A DNA stretch of 56,649 nucleotides from Alphaproteobacteria bacterium (lineage in GTDB: Bacteria > Pseudomonadota > Alphaproteobacteria > Micavibrionales > Micavibrionaceae): assembly GCA_024279035.1 (NCBI GenBank), contig JAJRSA010000025.1, forward strand, positions 1 through 56,649. Reading direction: 5' to 3'. The translations under genes and the position numbers were made by a program. Position 1 is the stretch's first letter. The number at the start of each line of letters is the position of its first letter. This document shows, piece by piece, positions 8,780 through 16,864 of this stretch. The notes under the pieces were generated by a model that saw nothing but the letters and a program-made list of their open reading frames with translations, had not been told where the DNA came from and searched no databases.

Positions 8780-9523
8780 TTAAAAAGGGAAGAGAACATC
8801 GTAGACTTGTTGTCCATAGCGTGGTTGTTGCACATCTGTAATTTGTCCTTTTCCACCGTAAGAAATACGGGCTTCGGCAATTTTCTCATAAGAAATTGTG
8901 TTATTAATTGTTATATCTTCAGGACGGATAATCCCTGCCAATTCAAGAACGCGCTTTTCAAAATTGACCCGCACTTCCTGACGTCCGACAATCACAAGAT
9001 TTCCATTCGGAAGGGCTTGCGTCACAACAGCCGCCAATTGTAATCTGATCTCTTCATCACGTTCTGTTTTTCCTTTGCCTTTATGGCTAGAGGTTGACCC
9101 TAAATTCACAATATCTGCGCCTGTGACAGACTCTGGAAAATATTGCCCAAGAGTACCTTCAACACCAAAGAAACTGTTAAAGTCGGCATCTTCTACGCTC
9201 GCCCGACTCCGTTCTGTTTCATTTTCTATGTCTGCTTTATCATCAATATCAATCATAACAGTAAGAATATCTCCAACTTCACCAGCGCGCTGATCTTTGA
9301 AAAAGCTTTTCTTGTCTGACGACCATAAAGAATTTGCCTTTTTACTGATATCAGGCTGTTCTGGCATCGGCATTTGGACAGATTTTACAGCTTTGACATT
9401 CGCAGGATTTTCAATCCGTGATACATCAGGGGTTCGCCCCACATTCGCCAATCGATCCGCTGCCCCACATGCTGTTAAGAGCATTGTCGTTGACAGAATA
9501 AAAATTATGTTTTTGATTATCAT
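8780..9523 (-). CDS. flgH: Flagellar L-ring protein FlgH
   Basis: FlgH is the outer-membrane lipoprotein that forms the flagellar L ring. The ATG at 9523 is chosen because AGGAGAG lies just upstream and it gives a typical lipoprotein signal with lipobox LTAC (Cys19). A longer in-frame start exists but would bury the signal inside the protein. The body has the family segments SLW at the mature N-terminal region, RAGEVGDILTVMI, a small-residue region around SSHKGKGKT, and the conserved C-terminal NGNLVIVGRQEV and GIIRPEDI motifs. Length is 247 residues. It is the last gene of the flgFGAH operon, 13 bases after flgA; flgI is not in the window. Confidence 0.95.
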   Translation of the reverse strand: MIIKNIIFILSTTMLLTACGAADRLANVGRTPDVSRIENPANVKAVKSVQMPMPEQPDISKKANSLWSSDKKSFFKDQRAGEVGDILTVMIDIDDKADIENETERSRASVEDADFNSFFGVEGTLGQYFPESVTGADIVNLGSTSSHKGKGKTERDEEIRLQLAAVVTQALPNGNLVIVGRQEVRVNFEKRVLELAGIIRPEDITINNTISYEKIAEARISYGGKGQITDVQQPRYGQQVYDVLFPF

Positions 9524-9536
9524 TGTTCTCTCTCCT

Positions 9537-10562
9537 CTAATATATTGAGACCTCATGATCTGCCGTGACCATCCCTTGCAAATGCTTATTGCTTGAGAGG
9601 TTAACAACACGAATCATTTCGCCTTTTGTTCCATTTTGAAGGGCTTTGCCCCTCACTGAAAGAGCAATAGGCCCTTCCGTATAAGACAATGTGATAAACG
9701 CTCCTCGCTTTACCAATCGTGGCAACGCAATATCTGTATTTCTAATCGGCTTTCCAGCGCTTAAATGTTTGGCCACAGACATCCCTTGAATATCTGCAAT
9801 TTGTGCCAATGTGCCTTTCGGGAGATCCCGTTGACGCACATCGACATAGGTAATATCGGACGCACTAATGATATCTCCAGATTGCATTGGACTATTGAGG
9901 ACGGGGATCATAATCCGTTTATGAACCATCCCATGCACTGAAAACGTTCTTAAGGGCTTCTCCAGAGATGGTGCCACAAGAACAGCTTCAAACGCCCCGT
10001 TTTTAGGCATATAGCGGACTGTTTGAACGGCAACCGTTCCTGCCTCCGCGTGAGGCAATGTAATTTGGGGGAGTGTATTTTGAATAATAATATCCAGCTT
10101 CCCATCTAAGCCTTTTTCGGACAACGCCTCAGAGAGCGCATTATGAATCTCATTGAGATCCACCAATGTTGCTTCTCGTCTTATAATGACTTGGTCCAAG
10201 GCCGATTGAGGAGTCCATGACACATTTGTAGAGCGCGCGATCCGCATTAATGTGCGGGCATTCAAAATCATATCTTTTCCAGGGAGGGGTGCGCGTCCAA
10301 TCACGATATCTTCTTTGCCATTCGCATGATCAAAAATATCTCCAACGCGCAAAATATCTTCTTCAACAACTGAGACATTTTTTAAATTCGCCGCTGTCGC
10401 TGCTTTAATATGGAAGAGCACGACCATCATACATGTGCCAATCGCAATTGAGAGTAACATTGTTTTGGCTGCAATCACGCTAATCATAAGAAAAGCATTG
10501 TCTTGAAGGTCAAGCTCTATACGTCTTAATTCTCCGCGTCTGACTGATCCATATTTCCTCAT
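9537..10562 (-). CDS. flgA: Flagellar P-ring assembly chaperone FlgA
   Basis: FlgA is the periplasmic chaperone for P-ring (FlgI) assembly. After a basic N-terminus and a long hydrophobic signal/anchor (LLSIAIGTCMMVVLFHI), the protein has the family's N-terminal domain and then an SAF domain, with typical elements (PVLNSPMQSGDIISASDI, RDLPKGTL, AGKPIRNTDIALP, VKRGAFI). The start at 10562 is preferred because GGGAGGAGA lies just before it; an upstream ATG at 10583 overlaps the flgG stop and would add seven residues. At about 341 residues it is longer than the enteric protein, as often seen in alphaproteobacteria. It sits between flgG and flgH in one operon. Confidence 0.92.
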   Translation of the reverse strand: MRKYGSVRRGELRRIELDLQDNAFLMISVIAAKTMLLSIAIGTCMMVVLFHIKAATAANLKNVSVVEEDILRVGDIFDHANGKEDIVIGRAPLPGKDMILNARTLMRIARSTNVSWTPQSALDQVIIRREATLVDLNEIHNALSEALSEKGLDGKLDIIIQNTLPQITLPHAEAGTVAVQTVRYMPKNGAFEAVLVAPSLEKPLRTFSVHGMVHKRIMIPVLNSPMQSGDIISASDITYVDVRQRDLPKGTLAQIADIQGMSVAKHLSAGKPIRNTDIALPRLVKRGAFITLSYTEGPIALSVRGKALQNGTKGEMIRVVNLSSNKHLQGMVTADHEVSIY

Positions 10563-10582
10563 GTTGGTCTCCTCCCTATTCA

Positions 10583-11368
10583 TTATCTCAATTGCGTAAT
10601 AGTACCCATCATCTCATCTGAGGTACTAATCACCTGTGAGTTCATTTCATAAGCACGCTGGGCGGTAATCATATTTGTGATCTCTTTCACCGAGTCCACA
10701 TTTGATTGCTCAAGCGCGCCTTGAATGATGGTTCCAAAATTGTCTTCTCCCGGATTGCCCACAATAGGATCGCCCGAGGCTTCTGTTTCTACAAAATTAG
10801 TATTTCCAATAGCTTCTAACCCTGCTGGATTAATAAACATTACCAGATCAAACCGCCCAACATTCACCAAAGCAGGTTGTCCTTGTAATCGTCCAAAGAC
10901 CTCTCCGTCTCTGTTGATTTCAAGATTTGTGATATCATCAGGGACGGTAATCCCTGGCTCAACACGAAAGCCTTCATTGGTCACAATTTCTCCATCTTGA
11001 TTAAGCTGAAGAGAGCCTGCTCGTGTATAGGCTTCATCCCCATTAGGCAATTCTATTTGTAAAAATCCTTCTCCATCAATAGCAATATCTAAACTACTAT
11101 CCGTCAACTGAACAGATCCCTGCGTGTGTATACGATACGTTGCGACTGGCTTAACACCTAGTCCAATTTGCAACCCTGAAGGGACGATTGTGTCCGCAGA
11201 CGAGGAGGCTGTTCCAGGGCGTGTGATATTTTGATACATCAAGTCCTGAAACTCAATGCGCTGACGTTTAAATCCTGTTGTGGTCAGGTTTGCCAGATTA
11301 TTGGCAATTACATCTACATTTGTCTGTTGCGCCAACATTCCTGTTGCGCCAGTGGCCAATGATCTCAT
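10583..11368 (-). CDS. flgG: Flagellar distal rod protein FlgG
   Basis: FlgG builds the distal rod of the flagellar basal body. The N-terminus (MRSLATGATGMLAQQ, then NVDVIANNLANLTTTGFKR) and the C-terminal helix (QGALEQSNVDSVKEITNMI, then AQRAYEMNSQVI) are classic for the rod/hook axial family, and the 261-residue length is right for FlgG rather than FlgF. A good ribosome-binding site (AAGGAGAC) precedes the ATG. It lies 37 bases downstream of flgF in the same operon and, like all axial proteins, lacks a cleaved signal because it is exported by the flagellar type III apparatus. Confidence 0.96.
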   Translation of the reverse strand: MRSLATGATGMLAQQTNVDVIANNLANLTTTGFKRQRIEFQDLMYQNITRPGTASSSADTIVPSGLQIGLGVKPVATYRIHTQGSVQLTDSSLDIAIDGEGFLQIELPNGDEAYTRAGSLQLNQDGEIVTNEGFRVEPGITVPDDITNLEINRDGEVFGRLQGQPALVNVGRFDLVMFINPAGLEAIGNTNFVETEASGDPIVGNPGEDNFGTIIQGALEQSNVDSVKEITNMITAQRAYEMNSQVISTSDEMMGTITQLR

Positions 11369-11405
11369 TTTTTAGTCTCCTTCGTCGTTAACTGTTTATT
11401 TCTTT

Positions 11406-12137
11406 TTATGATCCCGCAGGACGTCCTAGCCTTTGAATAGCTGTCCGCTGCCGATCATGATCTGTTTGCATAAATCTCTGTAGGGCTTGATATTCTCGTG
11501 AAATCTTAATCATATGTGTCATTTCAATGATAGGTTCTACGTTTGACCCCTCCAACTGACCTTGGAGCACAATTGTATCTTGAGGTGGATTTCCAGTCTC
11601 ATCTGTTTTGTAGAGACCGTTCCCTTGTGGCTCCAAGGTCTGGGGGTTGTTAAACTCTCTGATCATAATCTGACCAATTTGACCGTTTTGCGTCGAGACG
11701 CGTCCTTGTGTATCAATTCTTATTTCTTTGGCGCCTTCTGGAATGGCTAGCACCGCCCCTCCTGCATCAGAGACATTATATCCACTCGCGGTAACGACCT
11801 CACGTCGTACATTAAGCGTAAAATTCCCAGAGCGCGTATATTGTATCCCCCCATCAGGTGTTTTTACACCAATAAACCCAGATCCAATCACAGCGACATC
11901 CAGCTCATTACCTGTCAATTGCAAAGGCCCAGCCCGTGTTACATCATATTGTCCACGGTCATACACCATAGAAATAGGATCACGCGCCCCTTTTGGATCT
12001 GAAATATATTCTGAAAAGAGAGGATTTTGCGTGCGATAGCCCGCTGTATTCGCATTGGCAATATTGTTGGCCGTGAGATCCATAGCCGTCCCAAGCACCA
12101 TCTGGCGTGATAAGCCTATATACTGAGCATTTTCCAT
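11406..12137 (-). CDS. flgF: Flagellar proximal rod protein FlgF
   Basis: FlgF is a proximal rod protein exported by the flagellar apparatus. The start MENAQYIGLSRQMVL and the NNIANANTAGYR motif are characteristic, as is the C-terminal QGQLEGSNVEPIIEMT segment. The open frame continues upstream, but family comparison favours ATG 12137 or the ATG two codons earlier at 12143; AAAGG lies just upstream of both. Length is about 243 residues. It is the first gene of the flgFGAH operon and has a sigma-54-type promoter match 41-56 bases upstream of the ATG. Confidence 0.94.
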   Translation of the reverse strand: MENAQYIGLSRQMVLGTAMDLTANNIANANTAGYRTQNPLFSEYISDPKGARDPISMVYDRGQYDVTRAGPLQLTGNELDVAVIGSGFIGVKTPDGGIQYTRSGNFTLNVRREVVTASGYNVSDAGGAVLAIPEGAKEIRIDTQGRVSTQNGQIGQIMIREFNNPQTLEPQGNGLYKTDETGNPPQDTIVLQGQLEGSNVEPIIEMTHMIKISREYQALQRFMQTDHDRQRTAIQRLGRPAGS

Positions 12138-12177
12138 CGTCATCCAACCTTTATTGTAATCGTTGCCAAGAGTACAA

Positions 12178-12193
12178 TGCAGGGAGCATGCCA
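12178..12193 (-). promoter_or_regulatory. Sigma-54 (RpoN) -24/-12 promoter for the flgFGAH operon
   Basis: Read on the minus strand, TGGCATGCTCCCTGCA matches the consensus TGGCACGN4TTGCA at 14 of the 16 positions counted with the free spacer, with the invariant GG and GC dinucleotides exactly 12 bases apart. Transcription would start near 12167, leaving a 24-30 base leader before flgF. Sigma-54 control of rod and ring genes is well known in polar flagellates such as Caulobacter and Vibrio. Seen by eye only; an enhancer site for a FlbD/FleQ-type activator was not identified. Confidence 0.75.
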
Positions 12194-12406
12194 ACATTTA
12201 TTATCGTTTTATATCAAATTGATAAGACCCATATTGCACAAGTTTTCTGTGGACAAAATATCCATAATGGTATAAAAATACCCTCTAAGTATGGAGTTTA
12301 TTGCCTCTTCTCTCCATAAATTCTGTGTGCTCAAAAGGCTTTATAGTTTATCAGTGATTGATAATCATGTAGCATGGTTTGCAAACAATTTTAAGAGAGA
12401 GCTTTT

Positions 12407-12964
12407 ATGTCTGATAATTTTGATCCTCCCCCCTCTCGAAATAACACTATGGACTCTTCATTGGATGAGCGAAAAGAAGGGGGATCAAATAAGATTATAT
12501 TTATTATGCTCCCGTTTTTACTCTTGATCGCTGTAGGAGCTGGATTGTATTTCAGTGGGACACTCGATAAATTTTTGAACAAAGAGGGAGACACAGAAAT
12601 CACCTCAACAGACGTAAGTAAAGGGGGGACTGATTATAGTAAGCTCAGCGAAATCAAGGATATTGCCTTTCTCCCTATTCCAGACATGATCGTCAATCTA
12701 AATAGTGATGATGGGCAACCACACCTCTTGCGCCTGAGTGTTCAACTAGAGCTATCCAATCAAAAGGATTTAGAGATTGTACAATCTGTCCTCCCTCGCG
12801 TGAAAGACCAGTTTCAGACTTATTTAAGAGAGCTTCGCGTGGAAGATCTGCGCGGATCAAAAGGGATGTACCGCCTTCAAATAGAGCTTTTATCGCGCGT
12901 CAATTCCGCCGCCTACCCTGTAAAAGTGAGAGATGTGCTCTTTGATGAAATTATTGTACAATAG
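12407..12964 (+). CDS. fliL: Flagellar basal-body protein FliL
   Basis: FliL is a single-span inner-membrane protein that encircles or stabilises the stator in the flagellar motor. After a cytoplasmic N-terminus of about 28 residues there is one transmembrane helix (IIFIMLPFLLLIAVGAGLYF), then a periplasmic stomatin-like domain with the conserved FLPIPDMIVNL segment and the C-terminal RVRDVLFDEII-like end. Length 185 residues is typical. A purine-rich AAGAGAGAG precedes the ATG. It heads a plus-strand motor operon (fliL, fliM, then motor accessory genes) divergent from flgF across about 260 bases. I found no sigma-54 site with correct spacing on this side. Confidence 0.93.
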   Translation: MSDNFDPPPSRNNTMDSSLDERKEGGSNKIIFIMLPFLLLIAVGAGLYFSGTLDKFLNKEGDTEITSTDVSKGGTDYSKLSEIKDIAFLPIPDMIVNLNSDDGQPHLLRLSVQLELSNQKDLEIVQSVLPRVKDQFQTYLRELRVEDLRGSKGMYRLQIELLSRVNSAAYPVKVRDVLFDEIIVQ

Positions 12965-13000
12965 GAATTAGAAAACTTTGTGTGCTAGAATAAGGATATT

Positions 13001-14089
13001 ATGAGTAAGACAACCCTCTCAGAAGATCAAATTGATCCTGTGCTTCAAAAAGGAGACAACACCTTTGAGGACAGCGCTCCTGACTCAGATTTCGATGATC
13101 TAGATCACGGAGAAGCAGGCGCACGAATCCTCAATCAGGAGGAAATTGATAGCCTTCTTGGCTTTGATGATGATCTCTCCGACATGGAAGACAGCTCAGG
13201 CGTGATGGCCTTAATCAATGCAGCGCTTGTTAACTATGAGCGTCTACCGATGTTAGATGTTGTCTTTGATCGTCTGGTACGCCTCATGTCTACATCCCTA
13301 CGAAATCTCACCTCTGACAATGTAGATGTGAGTTTGGATCAAGTTTCAACGGTACGCTTTGGCGATTATATGAACTCAATCCCCCTCCCTGCCATGCTGT
13401 CTGTCTTTAAGGCGGAAGAATGGGACAATTATGGGTTAATGGTCACGGATAGCCCTCTCATTTATTCTGTTGTGGATGTGCTGTTAGGTGGACGAAAAGG
13501 GAATCCTGCGGTACGCGTTGAAGGACGTCCCTATACAACAATAGAAACAAAGCTTGTAGAGCGCATGGTCAATGTCTCTTTGAATGATCTCTCCTCCGCT
13601 TTTGATCCACTCTCCCCTGTCAGTTTCACCCTCGACCGCATGGAGACCAACCCTCGCTTTTCAACCATCACCCAAAGTGGAAACGCCTGTGTTTTGGCAC
13701 GCATGCGCGTTGATATGGGAGATCGAGGCGGACGCATAGAAATCCTCATCCCCTATGCAACATTGGAACCTATCCGTGAACTTCTCCTTCAAATGTTCAT
13801 GGGAGAAAAATTCGGACGGGACTCCATTTGGGAGAACCATTTGACGCATGAGCTCTATCAAACAGATGTGTATCTTCAAGCTGTTCTTGGTGAATTGACG
13901 CTCGGGCTTGATGAGCTTCTCAATTTTAGAGTCGGCGACACGCTTTACTTTAATACAAAACCCACAGATAAAATTGAACTCCGATGCGGAGATGTCCCTA
14001 TTTTTAAAGGCCCCATGGGACAAAAAGAGAGAAATATTGCGGTTAAAATTGAAAACTATATACCCCGCAAAGATAAGCCATACGGATAG
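13001..14089 (+). CDS. fliM: Flagellar motor switch protein FliM
   Basis: FliM forms the C ring and binds phosphorylated CheY to reverse rotation. The N-terminal LNQEEIDSLLGF motif (EIDSLL at about 48-53) is the CheY-P docking peptide; here it follows an unusually long acidic leader of about 40 residues. The CheC-like middle domain (YERLPMLDVVFDRLVRLMS onward) and the C-terminal SpoA/FliN-like domain (LELTLG-type segment, then RVGDTLYFNT and IFKGPMGQKERNIAVKI) complete the protein. 362 residues. It follows fliL by 36 bases and precedes a small membrane protein by four bases. Confidence 0.95.
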   Translation: MSKTTLSEDQIDPVLQKGDNTFEDSAPDSDFDDLDHGEAGARILNQEEIDSLLGFDDDLSDMEDSSGVMALINAALVNYERLPMLDVVFDRLVRLMSTSLRNLTSDNVDVSLDQVSTVRFGDYMNSIPLPAMLSVFKAEEWDNYGLMVTDSPLIYSVVDVLLGGRKGNPAVRVEGRPYTTIETKLVERMVNVSLNDLSSAFDPLSPVSFTLDRMETNPRFSTITQSGNACVLARMRVDMGDRGGRIEILIPYATLEPIRELLLQMFMGEKFGRDSIWENHLTHELYQTDVYLQAVLGELTLGLDELLNFRVGDTLYFNTKPTDKIELRCGDVPIFKGPMGQKERNIAVKIENYIPRKDKPYG

Positions 14090-14093
14090 AAAC

Positions 14094-14627
14094 ATGGATT
14101 TGAGCATTGCCACCCTCTTGGATTTTACTGTTCTCGCCTTTTTGGCAGGGACTGTTTTCTATGCGCTCCGTCTCTCTGGACAGCTTAAAATCCTCCAAGA
14201 CAGCAAGCATGAGCTCGAACAGCTTGTCTCAAATCTTGCCATCAACATTACCCGTGCCCATGAAGCTATTCAAGAAATGCACGAAGTCGCGAGCACATCA
14301 TCCGAGACCCTCCAAGATAGAATTCGTACCGCCCAAGATTTGTCCCACGAATTACAGCTTATGACCGAATCCGGGGACAATATCGCAGATCGCCTTGAGA
14401 CTCTCGCAACCTCAAAGACCGCACCTCCACAAGAAAAAAGACGTACTGCGCCCCCACGTCCTCCTGTCAAATCTGTCGAACATTTCTTTATCCGAGATCG
14501 TGACTTTGACGAAGAGGAGAATACCAATGACGAAACCCCCATAGAAGACGCCTTCGACAACCTCTCCTCCCGCGCCGAAAAACAACTCGCTTCAGCTTTA
14601 AGACGGAGCAGAGGGTTTGATGCGTGA
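14094..14627 (+). CDS. Single-TM coiled-coil protein of the fliM operon (DUF6468-like)
   Basis: A 177-residue protein with one N-terminal transmembrane helix (LLDFTVLAFLAGTVFYALRL) followed by a helical, probably coiled-coil region (residues ~30-110) and a charged, proline-containing tail ending in a short helix rich in Arg and Ala. I believe it belongs to the small family annotated DUF6468, found just downstream of fliM in many alphaproteobacteria, but this is from memory. The ATG at 14094 is four bases after the fliM stop, indicating coupling; an upstream extension of the same frame lies entirely inside fliM and is discounted. The position suggests a motor or stator accessory role. Confidence 0.8.
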   Translation: MDLSIATLLDFTVLAFLAGTVFYALRLSGQLKILQDSKHELEQLVSNLAINITRAHEAIQEMHEVASTSSETLQDRIRTAQDLSHELQLMTESGDNIADRLETLATSKTAPPQEKRRTAPPRPPVKSVEHFFIRDRDFDEEENTNDETPIEDAFDNLSSRAEKQLASALRRSRGFDA

Positions 14628-14648
14628 GGGAAGAAAATAGGACCATAT

Positions 14649-15335
14649 ATGTATGATCAATTTTTAAAGCAGCTTAGAATCCTTCCTGTGCTTGTTATTG
14701 TGGCGTCTCTTGCGTTTGCGGTGCGGTTGGGGGAGATTGTGGTTGATCCTCATGGCTCTCGAGGGGCGGCTGTTGCGCAAGATAAGCCTATGACTGAAAC
14801 ATCGATGGAGTCAGAGGATAAGATGAAGACAGAGCCTAAACTTATCCTTCCTGATGATCCTATGCCCCCCCCTTCTTCCATCGACTGGCAGGATTCAGAT
14901 GAGAATGATATTGGATTTTCGTCTGTTAAAGCCGAGCTCTTTGAAACTCTGACAAAACGACGTAAAGATCTGGATGCCAGAGAATATTCTGTAGAACGTA
15001 AAGAGGCACTCCTGAAAGCGGCAGAACATGAACTTGATCGCAAATATAAAGAGCTTGAAAAAATCCGTGACGAGCTTCAAGCCCTCCTTCATCAACAAAC
15101 AGAGGAAGAGAAAAGCACAATTAGGCGCCTTGTCAAAATCTATGAGGGGATGAAAGCCAAAGATGCGGCTAAAATTTTCAATACCCTCGACATGGATATT
15201 CTCATTGATGTCACAAGCAACATGTCAGAGCGTAAGCTAGCACCTGTGATGGCCTCTATGGATCCTGACCGTGCACGCAGTGTAACGGTTTTCTTGGCAG
15301 AAGAAAAAAGCCTTCCAACACTTCCAGATCAATGA
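14649..15335 (+). CDS. MotE-like flagellar motor chaperone (MgtE N-terminal fold)
   Basis: 228 residues with an N-terminal membrane/signal segment (ILPVLVIVASLAFAVRL), a proline/acid-rich linker, a long coiled coil (~95-150), and a C-terminal domain with the MgtE_N-like sequence YEGMKAKDAAKIFNTLDMDI, then MDPDRARSVT. This arrangement matches MotE, the periplasmic chaperone of the stator-associated protein MotC in rhizobia, and the MotE-like proteins found near fliM in other alphaproteobacteria. AGGA precedes the ATG. Its stop overlaps the next start as ATGA, so the next gene is translationally coupled. Confidence 0.85.
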   Translation: MYDQFLKQLRILPVLVIVASLAFAVRLGEIVVDPHGSRGAAVAQDKPMTETSMESEDKMKTEPKLILPDDPMPPPSSIDWQDSDENDIGFSSVKAELFETLTKRRKDLDAREYSVERKEALLKAAEHELDRKYKELEKIRDELQALLHQQTEEEKSTIRRLVKIYEGMKAKDAAKIFNTLDMDILIDVTSNMSERKLAPVMASMDPDRARSVTVFLAEEKSLPTLPDQ

Positions 15336-16027
15336 TGAAATCATATAATATATCAAAAACCCAAGAAACAAATGGAGATGGAATCGTTCTCCAAAATCTT
15401 GCGCTTTTTATTATTCTACTCTCCTTCTTTATTGTCCTCAACAGTATCTCCACCTTCGAGGAAGAGAAAATAAAACCTGTCATGCAAAGCATTGAAGCTA
15501 CTTTTGCGCATCGTGTGATAAAAAATGAACGTGCCCCAAGCACCTCAACTCATGAGAATCAATCAACGGGAAATGGAACCGTTTACGATCATCTTGATGA
15601 TTTATTTCAATCCCAGTTCAAAAAAAAATCAAACACGCATAGAGATGATAAAAAGGGGTTGTTTTATACTCAAATCCCTTATAAAAAACTTCAAACTGCG
15701 CTCTCAGACATCCGCCCTCACCATTTAAAAGAGATCCAAGAGACAGGCTCTTTTCTCCCACTTCTCAAAAGCTTGCTTCTCAAAAAAAATAAAGAATTAA
15801 GATTAGATATTGTCCTTCAAACAGAAGATGATCCTTTGAGTCTTTCCTCTGCACAGCAAAAAACTCTTGTGCAAAAAATCTCTGCCCTTGGTCAAAAATT
15901 GACACAAGCAGGGTTTCCGAATAGTCAAATGAGTGTGGGATTAGGCACTGGGAAAGAGATGATGGTTTTACTGGTCATCCGCCCCCACACCCCTTATGCG
16001 CCTTATAAAGAAGGAGAGCTTGAATGA
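15332..16027 (+). CDS. MotB-like protein lacking the ion-binding aspartate
   Basis: 231 residues with one N-terminal transmembrane helix (LALFIILLSFFIVLNSI, ~23-39) followed at once by an amphipathic acidic segment (FEEEKIKPVMQSIE), the layout of a MotB helix and plug. No Asp or Glu is present within the helix, so it cannot carry the proton or sodium site. The C-terminal region (~155-215: LRLDIVLQTEDDP, LSSAQQKTLVQ, MSVGLGTGKEM) resembles an OmpA/peptidoglycan-binding domain but has lost the usual HTD and NxxLSxxRA signatures. It is coupled by ATGA overlaps to both the MotE-like gene and the intact MotB. I infer an accessory, non-conducting stator or collar subunit. Confidence 0.75.
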   Translation: MMKSYNISKTQETNGDGIVLQNLALFIILLSFFIVLNSISTFEEEKIKPVMQSIEATFAHRVIKNERAPSTSTHENQSTGNGTVYDHLDDLFQSQFKKKSNTHRDDKKGLFYTQIPYKKLQTALSDIRPHHLKEIQETGSFLPLLKSLLLKKNKELRLDIVLQTEDDPLSLSSAQQKTLVQKISALGQKLTQAGFPNSQMSVGLGTGKEMMVLLVIRPHTPYAPYKEGELE

Positions 16028-16809
16028 CAGATAATGCCCCCTCTCTTCCACACGCCTCTTCCTCTCGATACCGCCATCGTTCTAGCAAGATCATGCCTAA
16101 AAAAAGTGGGTGGCTTCTCACCTTCACAGATACCATTGCTTTAATGCTCACCTTTTTTGTGATGACCTATTCCATGGCCAATCCAAAACAAGAAATTTGG
16201 GACGATATACAAGAACAAGTAAATATGGAATTTTCTACAGCCCTTGGGCAAGTGGCGCAACAAGGGGGGGTCAATGATATCAGTCTTGAGCGTCTTCAAT
16301 TTGATCGCGCTCTTAACCTTTCTTATCTTGAAGCTCTTTTAACCACTCAACTCATCAAAAGAAATTTAGACACCAAAGTCTTTATGCTTCCAGACCCCAA
16401 TGCCCGTCGCCTTATCCTGACTGTCCCCCACGAGTTTCTTTTTACCACAGGCCAAGCAGATTTGACGCAAGAGAGCAAAAAGATACTCAAAGAACTCGCC
16501 TCCATTTTAAAGGGCATTAAAAATAGCCTAGAGATCGTGGGGCACACAGATTCAACCCCGATTTCACAGACACATGCACATTATAATTCCAATTGGGATT
16601 TATCTCTCCAGCGGGCAATGAATGTTGCGCATCATCTCAAACAAAACAACTATACACATCCCATCCATGTCCGAGGCGCCTCCGATGGGCTCTACACATC
16701 TCTTCCCCCCAATCTCTCTCTCGAAGAGCGTCTCTCCCTCTCTCGGCGCGTAGATATTATCGTCTACGATAAGCAAGAAAATTTTCAGGACAGATTGGGG
16801 TTGAAATAG
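16024..16809 (+). CDS. motB: Flagellar motor stator protein MotB
   Basis: A 261-residue MotB. The single membrane helix (WLLTFTDTIALMLTFFVMTYSM, ~30-50 with one split here) carries Asp36, equivalent to the ion-binding aspartate of E. coli MotB (Asp32). The periplasmic OmpA-like domain has VGHTDSTPI (~172-180), NWDLSLQRAMNV (~190-201) and SRRVDII (~240-246), the peptidoglycan-binding signature. It overlaps the preceding MotB-like gene by ATGA. No motA is in this window, so the MotA partner is encoded elsewhere. Confidence 0.9.
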   Translation: MTDNAPSLPHASSSRYRHRSSKIMPKKSGWLLTFTDTIALMLTFFVMTYSMANPKQEIWDDIQEQVNMEFSTALGQVAQQGGVNDISLERLQFDRALNLSYLEALLTTQLIKRNLDTKVFMLPDPNARRLILTVPHEFLFTTGQADLTQESKKILKELASILKGIKNSLEIVGHTDSTPISQTHAHYNSNWDLSLQRAMNVAHHLKQNNYTHPIHVRGASDGLYTSLPPNLSLEERLSLSRRVDIIVYDKQENFQDRLGLK

Positions 16810-16864
16810 TCTACTCTTCACAAGGATACTTGAGATCGCACCACTTGTGTGGCACTCTTGTGTG

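Noticed and set aside
12348-12364. TTATCA/TGATAA inverted repeat upstream of fliL
   Set aside because: Too short and AT-rich to call an operator without a known regulator.
12301-12385. Possible sigma-54 sites upstream of fliL (TGGAGTTTATTGCC and AGCATGGTTTGCA)
   Set aside because: The GG to GC spacing is two bases too short in both.
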